Positions 1-4,602 of a stretch of 13,553 bases of DNA are shown here, piece after piece. Where the stretch lies: assembly GCA_017454425.1 (NCBI GenBank), contig JAFTCZ010000041.1, positions 1 through 13,553 of the forward strand, given 5' to 3'. How positions within the stretch are numbered: the stretch's first letter is position 1; each line of letters begins with the position of its first letter. The notes under the pieces were generated by a model. It searched no databases. It saw only the letters and a program-made list of their open reading frames with translations, and was not told where the DNA came from. The stretch comes from Clostridia bacterium. Its GTDB lineage: Bacteria > Bacillota_A > Clostridia > Christensenellales > UBA1242. The position numbers were made by a program, and so were the translations under genes.

Positions 1-23
1 AGCCCATAAATAAAGGCTTTTCG

Positions 24-60
24 GGGTATTAGACAAAAATCTAATATCCTTTTATTTTTT
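24..60 (+). terminator. Rho-independent terminator of a gene left of the window
   Basis: A 10-bp stem (24-33 with 40-49, one G-U pair) encloses the loop CAAAAA and is followed by a T-rich tail to 60. Immediately before it, AGCC at 1-4 can pair with GGCT at 15-18 and is followed by four T's, so a second terminator cut by the window edge may precede it. Whatever lies to the left is therefore transcribed toward this window and is insulated from the small ORF at 163. Confidence 0.6.
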
Positions 61-79
61 AGTTTTCAAACTAAAAAAA

Positions 80-101
80 CTGTGTCAAAACTGTGTCAAA
101 A
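80..101. repeat. Tandem 11-bp direct repeat, two perfect copies
   Basis: CTGTGTCAAAA occurs twice back to back (80-90 and 91-101). It lies about 27 bases upstream of the extended -10 box at 128-136, at and just above the place where a -35 element would be. It could be a regulator binding site or a chance duplication; nothing else in the sequence decides. Confidence 0.5.
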
Positions 102-127
102 TTTTAGGCAAGTATGGCTGATATATA

Positions 128-136
128 TGATATAAT
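128..136 (+). promoter_or_regulatory. Extended -10 promoter for the small ORF at 163
   Basis: TGATATAAT is a perfect extended -10 (TG, one base, TATAAT). No good -35 is present 16-18 bases upstream, which is acceptable for extended -10 promoters. Transcription would start near 143, about 20 bases before the ATG at 163. Confidence 0.5.
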
Positions 137-162
137 CTTCTAAACCCAAAAAGGAGATGTTT

Positions 163-303
163 ATGGATACAAAAATTAATATTTTGAATTATTTTTTGAC
201 GGCGTTAGAAACACAGAATCAGTCAATACATAAGGTTTTGGAAATTAATAATGCACTTTTCATGTTTTTAATTGGAATGTTGGATGCTAATACTAATAAG
301 TAA
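163..303 (+). CDS. Small protein of 46 residues, unknown function
   Basis: An open frame of 46 codons starts at ATG 163, with a strong Shine-Dalgarno (AAGGAGAT, about 6 bases upstream of the ATG) and a perfect extended -10 promoter before it. It stops at TAA 301-303. The product begins MDTKINILNYFLTALE and ends GMLDANTNK. It looks mostly helical, with a polar middle (QNQSIHK) and a hydrophobic stretch at about residues 31-40 (ALFMFLIGML) that is too short for a confident membrane span. No family is recognised. The next gene, a DUF378 membrane protein, starts 57 bases later with no terminator between them, so they could share a transcript. The ribosome binding site and promoter make it much more likely to be real than a random short ORF. 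Confidence 0.6.
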   Translation: MDTKINILNYFLTALETQNQSIHKVLEINNALFMFLIGMLDANTNK

Positions 304-360
304 TAAATAATGTAAATAAAAAATTTTTACTTGTGCATAATAGTATGCGGAGGTGAAAAT

Positions 361-588
361 ATGAATTATGCTATACCAAATTGGATTGCATTTATTATTC
401 TTGCAATCGGAGGGATAAATTGGGGACTGGTTGGAATTTTTAATTTCAATTTAGTCACTTGGATTTTTGCCGGCTTTAATGCAGGGGCAGTAATTATTTA
501 TGTTTTAGTATTAATTTCTACAATTTGGCTAATTATTGCTGCCCTAATGCAAGGCGCAATTTATTTTAGAAGTAGAGTAGAAAGATAA
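361..588 (+). CDS. DUF378 family small membrane protein
   Basis: A 75-residue protein of the DUF378 (YuzA-like) family, whose biochemical role is unknown. Two hydrophobic segments are visible at about residues 7-28 and 42-63. The family signature GGINWGLVG lies in the first segment (residues 17-25), followed by LVTWIF. The C-terminus (YFRSRVER) is positively charged and probably cytoplasmic. The start is set by the Shine-Dalgarno GGAGGTG just upstream of ATG 361; the frame is open further upstream from a TTG at 331 but that part has no ribosome binding site. A terminator follows directly. The gene is either part of a two-gene unit with the small ORF at 163 or has its own weak promoter. Confidence 0.85.
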   Translation: MNYAIPNWIAFIILAIGGINWGLVGIFNFNLVTWIFAGFNAGAVIIYVLVLISTIWLIIAALMQGAIYFRSRVER

Positions 589-591
589 TAA

Positions 592-624
592 AAAAACTTG
601 GATACAATTTGGTCCAAGTTTTTA
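592..624 (+). terminator. Terminator after the DUF378 gene
   Basis: An 11-bp perfect stem, AAAAACTTGGA (592-602) with TCCAAGTTTTT (613-623), encloses a 10-base loop. The 3' arm itself supplies the T run. It starts a few bases after the stop codon at 586-588. Confidence 0.8.
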
Positions 625-658
625 ATTTATATATTAATTATATCATATAATTTAATTT

Positions 659-708
659 TTGTCAAATTTTTATTGTTTTTGACAATAAATTTTGCATAAT
701 TTGTTAAT
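659..708 (+). promoter_or_regulatory. Promoter region of tspO with an overlapping inverted repeat
   Basis: TTGTCAAA (659-666) and TTTGACAA (678-685) form a perfect 8-bp inverted repeat with an 11-base spacer, an operator-like layout. The right arm contains a consensus -35 TTGACA (679-684), with a weak -10 GTTAAT (703-708) 18 bases on. An alternative pair is TTGTTT (673-678) with CATAAT (695-700) at 16 bases. Either way the inverted repeat overlaps the -35, as expected for a repressor site. Confidence 0.4.
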
Positions 709-728
709 GGTATGCATAAAATATTTTT

Positions 729-1193
729 ATGAACAAACAAAAAATTATTGATTATGTTATTGTAATTTTGCCAATCGCTATTGTTGCAGGATTGGGCACA
801 TTATTTTCAAATCTTGGTATGAGTTGGTTTGACACATTAGCCAAGCCAACACAATGGGTGCCAGACTGGATTTTCCCTGTTGTGTGGAGTGTTATTTATA
901 TTGCCTTTGCTGTCTTTTTAATTGTTTGGCAAAACAAAGAACCAATTGCAAGGTCAACTATTGTTTGGCTTGTAGTTAATGGTGTGTTAAATATTTTGTG
1001 GTGCTTGGTTTTCTTTACTTTGCATTTAACTTTGCTTGGAAATGTTGTGATTATCTTAAACTTGATTGCAAGTTTTTGTTTGCTAAACAACATAGCAGAA
1101 AAGAAGAAGTCATACCCATTAATTTTATTAATTTATCCATTATGGCTAAGTGTTGCCACAACGCTAAATTTGGCAGTATGGATATTAAATTAA
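729..1193 (+). CDS. tspO: TspO/MBR family tryptophan-rich membrane protein
   Basis: A 154-residue integral membrane protein of the TspO/MBR (translocator protein, peripheral benzodiazepine receptor) family, whose bacterial members bind tetrapyrroles and related ligands. Five hydrophobic segments are visible at about residues 7-28, 46-67, 77-97, 103-121 and 129-152. Family features include WFDTLAKPTQWVPDW (33-47, normally W/Y..L.KP.W.PP), VVWSVIYIAFA (51-61), NGVLNILWCLVFF (84-96) and the C-terminal YPLWLSVATTLNLAVWILN. The full family length is present. Odd points are W43-V-P where many members have PP, and the absence of a recognisable Shine-Dalgarno before ATG 729, so translation may be weak. 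It stands alone between two terminators, so it is probably monocistronic. Confidence 0.9.
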   Translation: MNKQKIIDYVIVILPIAIVAGLGTLFSNLGMSWFDTLAKPTQWVPDWIFPVVWSVIYIAFAVFLIVWQNKEPIARSTIVWLVVNGVLNILWCLVFFTLHLTLLGNVVIILNLIASFCLLNNIAEKKKSYPLILLIYPLWLSVATTLNLAVWILN

Positions 1194-1194
1194 G

Positions 1195-1233
1195 GTGCAT
1201 AGTATATAAAAATGAATACTATGCACTTATTTT
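1195..1233 (+). terminator. Terminator between tspO and the convergent polymerase gene
   Basis: A perfect 11-bp stem, GTGCATAGTAT (1195-1205) with ATACTATGCAC (1216-1226), has a 10-base A-rich loop and is followed by TTATTTTTG. It starts two bases after the tspO stop. The hairpin is symmetric and could also end the convergent polymerase transcript, although the T run on that side is weaker. Confidence 0.8.
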
Positions 1234-1238
1234 TGTTA

Positions 1239-1742
1239 TTAATATATTTCTTCGTTTTGTTCTTTGTCAGCGTCAAAATAGTTAAGAAAATCTTTATCAA
1301 TCGTGTTGGCGTTGCGTATTGCATAGTACCCATATTTATCTCTTATTTTGTCACAAACTTGATTAAATTTTTTTAATTTTTTTGTTTTTTGGTCGTCAAA
1401 AAAAGTTATTTGTTGTTTGGTATTTGCGTTTGTGAAATTGGATACTGCAACACGCACACCACGAATAGCAAGATTTGTGTTATTCCAAAATTTATCAAAA
1501 AGTTGCATGGCAATTTGGGTTATTTGTGTTGGAGCATTTGTATATTCATTTAGTGTGGTTGAGTGCCCCATAAATGCAAGATTATTGTCCCTTAAAGTTA
1601 AGCTAATTGTTTTGCCTTGCACACCTAGTGCGCGCATGCGGTAGGCAATTTTTTCACTAAGTAATTGCACTGCACATAATATTTCATTTCGGTTTTGCAA
1701 ATCCCTTAAAGGTAAGTCCATTGCCCACACTTTTTTGTTCAT
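1239..1742 (-). pseudogene. dinB: C-terminal part of frameshifted Y-family DNA polymerase (little-finger domain)
   Basis: This frame encodes the little-finger (C-terminal DNA-binding) domain of a Y-family polymerase. Homology-bearing sequence begins at RDLQNRNEI (residue 13 of the open frame); the first 12 residues are an out-of-frame read of the upstream part, and the ATG at 1742 has no ribosome binding site. It continues through ALGVQGKTISLTLRDN (the usual strand pattern G.....v.lk.r) and NLAIRGVRVAVSNF (typical ...iR.lgv...). The upstream catalytic portion (1684-2466) ends in another frame at the same point, so the two are halves of one gene. The domain looks otherwise complete and uncorrupted to the stop at 1239, which suggests a recent mutation or a sequencing error rather than long decay. 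Confidence 0.75.
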
Positions 1743-2466
1743 AATTGTGTTCTAGTGTCATAACTTCGCTGTCGTCTTCGCCGTTTGCAATTTTTTGCAT
1801 GCGCGGTCCAATGATGCCAAAATGTTGTTGCAAAAGCTGTGAGTCGGTTTTTGCCAAATCGCCTATCGAAAAAATATTAAGTTTATTTAATTTTTTGTAT
1901 GTATTTTTTCCAATAAAAATAAGTGAATTTGCTGGCAGATCAAAAATTTTTTCTCTAAAGTTTTCTTTTGATATAACCGTAGTGGCATTTGGCTTTTTTA
2001 GGTCGCTTCCTAGTTTTGCAAAATATTTGTTAAAAGATACCCCAACCGAAATGGTTAACCCCGTCTCTTCGTGCACTAGTTTTCGTAAGGTGTTGGCAAT
2101 TTGTTCGCCGCTGCCAAAAAGGCGGGTAGAGTGTGTTACATCCAGCCAACATTCATCGGGCCCAAAACTTTCAATTTTGTCAGTAAAACGAGAATATATT
2201 TCTATAACCTTTTTGCTAAACTCTTGGTATTTGCTAAATTGTGGGGGCAGGCAAATAATATTGGGGCATTTTTGTCGTGCTTGCCATACTGTGTCGCCTG
2301 TTTTTACGCCCATTTGCTTTGCAATTTGGTTTTTTGCCAAAACTACGCCGTGGCGTTGCCTTGGGCTGCCTGCCACTGCCACAGGGAATTTTGCAAGCGC
2401 AGGGTTAAGCACACACTCGACACTTGCATAAAAATTGTTGATGTCACAATGCAAAATAATTTCCAT
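1684..2466 (-). pseudogene. dinB: Catalytic part of frameshifted Y-family DNA polymerase (DinB/Pol IV type)
   Basis: The frame encodes 260 residues of a translesion DNA polymerase (IMS family, Clostridia DinB type). Palm motifs are intact: CDINNFYASVE (residues 7-17, catalytic D8) and SFGPDECWLDVT (100-111, catalytic D104 and E105). AKNQIAKQMGVKTGD and the helix-hairpin region after about 175 also match. The frame then reads KSVGNGLTF and goes off into GFAKPK and a stop at 1684, whereas the family continues KSVGN..T.xRDL; that continuation, RDLQN, lies in the overlapping frame ending at 1239. The break maps to 1704-1711. Loss of two A's from an original TTT-AAA-AGG would restore family length. 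As written, the product lacks the little finger and is probably inactive. The start ATG (2464-2466) is fixed by GGAGGTG 4 bases upstream; longer reads to 2565 cross the promoter. Confidence 0.8.
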
Positions 2467-2484
2467 AACACACCTCCAACAAGC

Positions 2485-2513
2485 ATTATACCACAAAGTT
2501 TTCGAAAATAGAA
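2485..2513 (-). promoter_or_regulatory. Promoter of the Y-family polymerase gene
   Basis: On the reverse strand TGGTATAAT (2485-2493) is a perfect extended -10, with a weak -35 TTCTAT (2508-2513) 17 bases upstream. Transcription would start near 2478, close to the ribosome binding site. The 11-mer TATACCACAAA (plus strand), covering part of the -10, recurs exactly at 2537-2547, where it again gives an extended -10-like TGGTATATT, so a second upstream start is possible. Confidence 0.6.
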
Positions 2514-2524
2514 CATATTTTCTA
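2509..2524. promoter_or_regulatory. SOS-box-like palindrome over the polymerase -35
   Basis: TAGAACATATTTTCTA is a 16-bp palindrome with one mismatched pair (C2514/T2519). Its core GAAC-ATAT-TTTC differs by one base from the Firmicutes LexA consensus GAAC-N4-GTTC. It covers the -35 of the polymerase promoter. LexA control of translesion polymerases is common, so this is a reasonable LexA site candidate, but no lexA gene is visible here. Confidence 0.45.
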
Positions 2525-2590
2525 AAATTTACAAAATATACCACAAATTTTGTGTTTTTTATCAAATTATGGTTAATATCTTATTTTTAT

Positions 2591-2619
2591 TTGAAAAAGT
2601 TTTGTATTATTGGTATAAC
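2591..2619 (+). promoter_or_regulatory. Promoter of the iron alcohol dehydrogenase gene
   Basis: TTGAAA (2591-2596), a 17-base spacer and TATAAC (2614-2619), preceded by TG one base away (2611-2612), give a strong extended -10 promoter. The start point would be near 2626, about 20 bases before ATG 2648. It is divergent from the polymerase promoter. Confidence 0.7.
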
Positions 2620-2647
2620 TATTTTAACAAAAATTGTGAGGTGGGGT

Positions 2648-3847
2648 ATGAATTTTTTTAAGAAATGTTATTGCAGGTTATTTCAAACTGGTTTTAGGTT
2701 AATGTTGCCATTTATGCCATACCGTGAACCAAAAATCTTGGACACAAATGATGATGTGGCAAAATTGTTTCAAGATAACAAAATAGAGCGGGTGTTGCTT
2801 GTAACAGATGAGGGGATAAGTAAACTTGGTCTTACCAAAGAACTCGAACAAAAATTGCAAAAAAACAATATAAAATGCAATGTTTATGACAAAACCGTGC
2901 CAAACCCTACTATAGATAATATTGAGGAGGCGTTAGAACAATATAAAAAAGGTAGTTGCCAAGCAATTATTGCCTTTGGTGGTGGGTCTAGCATGGATTG
3001 TGCAAAAATGGTTGGGGCAAGGGTTGCAAACCCTAAAAAGTCTGTCGAACAAATGAAGGGGTTGTTAAAGGTGCATGGCAAAATGCCGCTTTTGGTTGCT
3101 GTGCCAACCACGGCCGGAACGGGCAGTGAAACAACCCTTGCGGCAGTAATCACAAATGCCCAAACAAAAGATAAATATGCAATAAATTCATTTCCACTTA
3201 TTCCCAAATATGCGCTTTTGGATGAAGGCTTAACACTTAAACTTCCACCTCATATAACCAGCACGACTGGGATGGATGCGCTTACACACGCAGTAGAGGC
3301 TTATATAGGTAGAAGCACCACTCCAAAAACGCGAAAGTGCGCACTAGAAGCAACTAAATTAATATTTGAAAATCTTGAAATTGTTTATAAAGACGGACAA
3401 AACAAAGTTGCAAGAAAAAACATGTTAAAAGCGGCATATCTTGCAGGAGTGGCTTTTACAAAAAGTTATGTTGGTTATGTGCACGCCATTGCGCATTCTT
3501 TGGGCGGAGAATATGGTGTTCCGCATGGACTTGCCAATGCCGTTGTGTTGCCATATGTGCTTAAAGCATATGGCAAGAGTGCAAAAAAGAAGTTAAAAAA
3601 GATGGCAGTTTATGTAGGGCTGGCGGACAAAGCCACTAATGCCAGTGAGGCGGCCAAAATATTTATAGAAAAAATAGAGCAGATGAATAAAAATATGAAT
3701 ATCCCAAACAAAATACCCGAGGTAAAAGAGGAGGATATCCCTCGTCTATCTAAACATGCGGCAAAAGAGAGCAATCCGTTATATCCCGTACCAAAAGAAA
3801 TGGACGAGAAAGAATTAGCAGAAATCTACAAACAAATTTCAAAATAA
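2648..3847 (+). CDS. Iron-containing alcohol dehydrogenase
   Basis: A 399-residue member of the Fe-ADH (group III alcohol dehydrogenase) family, which catalyses NAD(P)-dependent interconversion of alcohols and aldehydes or ketones. The nucleotide-binding motif is GGGSSMDCAK (111-120). PTTAGTGSETT (153-163) is the second family signature. The metal ligands are D210, H214 (GMDALTHAVEAY), H279 and H293 (PHGLAN), with H283 the expected catalytic histidine; the spacing matches FucO-type enzymes. A basic, hydrophobic N-terminal extension of about 28 residues (RLFQTGFRLMLPFMPYREP) occurs in a subset of the family and may touch the membrane. GAGGTG sits 4 bases before ATG 2648; an open frame back to 2435 crosses the promoter and is rejected. 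It is monocistronic, with its own promoter and terminator. The substrate cannot be told from sequence; a role alongside the glycerol genes further right is possible but unsupported. Confidence 0.93.
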   Translation: MNFFKKCYCRLFQTGFRLMLPFMPYREPKILDTNDDVAKLFQDNKIERVLLVTDEGISKLGLTKELEQKLQKNNIKCNVYDKTVPNPTIDNIEEALEQYKKGSCQAIIAFGGGSSMDCAKMVGARVANPKKSVEQMKGLLKVHGKMPLLVAVPTTAGTGSETTLAAVITNAQTKDKYAINSFPLIPKYALLDEGLTLKLPPHITSTTGMDALTHAVEAYIGRSTTPKTRKCALEATKLIFENLEIVYKDGQNKVARKNMLKAAYLAGVAFTKSYVGYVHAIAHSLGGEYGVPHGLANAVVLPYVLKAYGKSAKKKLKKMAVYVGLADKATNASEAAKIFIEKIEQMNKNMNIPNKIPEVKEEDIPRLSKHAAKESNPLYPVPKEMDEKELAEIYKQISK

Positions 3848-3875
3848 TGGCAACAGCGTGCCATTTTTTTTGTTT
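3846..3875 (+). terminator. Terminator after the alcohol dehydrogenase
   Basis: AATGGCA (3846-3852) pairs with TGCCATT (3859-3865) around a 6-base loop, followed by a long T run with a single G. The stem begins inside the stop codon of the dehydrogenase. Confidence 0.85.
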
Positions 3876-3882
3876 TTAATAA

Positions 3883-3911
3883 TTGAAAAAACAAAAATGC
3901 TGTGTTATAAT
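3883..3911 (+). promoter_or_regulatory. Promoter of the unknown gene at 3937
   Basis: TTGAAA (3883-3888), 17 bases, then TATAAT (3906-3911) preceded by TG and one base (3903-3904): a near-ideal extended -10 promoter, nearly the same as the one at 2591-2619. It lies only 8 bases after the preceding terminator. It rules out translation starts at 3883 or 3910, which lie inside the -35 and -10 boxes. Confidence 0.8.
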
Positions 3912-3936
3912 GAAAAAAATATGTGTGGAGAAAACA

Positions 3937-4437
3937 ATGTTTAGCGCCAAAGAAAAAACAAAAACAAAAAGATTGAAGGGCAGATATTATATTTTGCAAT
4001 ACAAAGGCATAGCCGATTGCTATATACTCGAGCAAAAAATTGTAGAATATATGCTGACAAAGGCGTATGATTTCAAAGAATTATGCGAAAAAGCATTTGT
4101 TGAGAAAATTGCCCAGCATGTCGGCAATGACAACAAGTTTTATGAACAATATGAATTAAGCAAAAAAGGCATAAAAAATTATGCAAAGGAGAATATCGAA
4201 CAAGAGGGCAAAAAATATATTATGGCACTAGACTATGCAAACAGCAATAAAAAAATTTATACCTTGTTGCCCGAAAAACAGCGTATTGCCATTCTATTTA
4301 GAAGATATAAAATAAACAAGGTTAGCAAATATGATGGCAAAGAATTAAAGTTTGATAATGTCAAAAATGCCATTCAAACAAACACAAATGAATTGCAAGA
4401 AAATCTCGAATTAAAATTAGAAAATAAAATGCTGTAA
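3937..4437 (+). CDS. Lysine-rich protein of unknown function
   Basis: A 166-residue soluble-looking protein; no family recognised. It begins MFSAKEKTKTKRLKGRYYIL, a very basic N-terminus, and is Lys/Glu/Asn-rich throughout, with predicted helical stretches (YDFKELCEKAFVEKIAQHVG; ENIEQEGKKYIMALDYA) and an acidic, coiled-coil-like end (NTNELQENLELKLENKML). There is no signal peptide, transmembrane segment or cysteine cluster (a single Cys after about residue 40). The start at 3937 is chosen because GGAG lies 6 bases upstream and the perfect promoter at 3883-3911 puts transcription start near 3918; earlier in-frame starts would lie inside the promoter. It is monocistronic, with its own promoter and a terminator overlapping its stop. 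The strong promoter suggests a genuinely expressed gene. The basic N-terminus would allow nucleic-acid contact, but this is only a guess. Confidence 0.7.
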   Translation: MFSAKEKTKTKRLKGRYYILQYKGIADCYILEQKIVEYMLTKAYDFKELCEKAFVEKIAQHVGNDNKFYEQYELSKKGIKNYAKENIEQEGKKYIMALDYANSNKKIYTLLPEKQRIAILFRRYKINKVSKYDGKELKFDNVKNAIQTNTNELQENLELKLENKML

Positions 4438-4452
4438 AACACAGCATTTTTT
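4426..4452 (+). terminator. Terminator of the gene at 3937
   Basis: A perfect 10-bp stem, AAAATGCTGT (4426-4435) with ACAGCATTTT (4441-4450), has a 5-base loop and is followed by more T's. The stop codon lies within the 5' arm and loop. With A's on the 5' side it can also act on the reverse strand. Confidence 0.85.
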
Positions 4453-4488
4453 ATATTGTTTTTAATATAATACAAAATCAAACCAAAC

Positions 4489-4537
4489 AAAAAAGAGCCC
4501 AAAATTTGTCACGGAAAGGGTGGAAATGTGTGACAAA
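4489..4537 (-). terminator. Possible tex terminator / inverted repeat
   Basis: TTTGTCAC (4505-4512) and GTGACAAA (4530-4537) form a perfect 8-bp inverted repeat with a 17-base loop. Read on the reverse strand it follows the tex stop by about 65 bases and is followed by TTTTGGGCTCTTTTTT (4489-4504), so it may end the tex transcript. The loop is long for a standard terminator, so another role such as a protein-binding site remains open. The rest of 4438-4602 shows only the preceding terminator and an isolated extended -10-like TGTTATACT at 4552-4560. Confidence 0.4.
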
Positions 4538-4602
4538 CTTTCACTCTCAATTGTTATACTAACATAAATAGTTTTTATTGTCAAACAAATTTTAGCAAGT
4601 TG

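Noticed and set aside
1704..1711. Programmed frameshift in the polymerase
   Set aside because: A shift of plus one or minus two is needed; no heptamer slippery site, stop-codon context or downstream hairpin supporting such recoding is visible, so mutation or sequencing error is favoured.
2467..2565. N-terminal extension of the polymerase frame up to 2565
   Set aside because: It runs through the extended -10 and the SOS-like palindrome and has no ribosome site; ATG 2464-2466 with GGAGGTG matches the family start.
2435..2647. Upstream extension of the alcohol dehydrogenase frame
   Set aside because: It covers the TTGAAA-N17-TATAAC promoter and overlaps the divergent polymerase start; ATG 2648 has a ribosome site and the family N-terminus.
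3883..3936. Earlier TTG or ATG starts for the unknown gene at 3937
   Set aside because: The TTG at 3883 is the -35 box and the ATG at 3910 lies in the -10 box, upstream of the expected transcription start.
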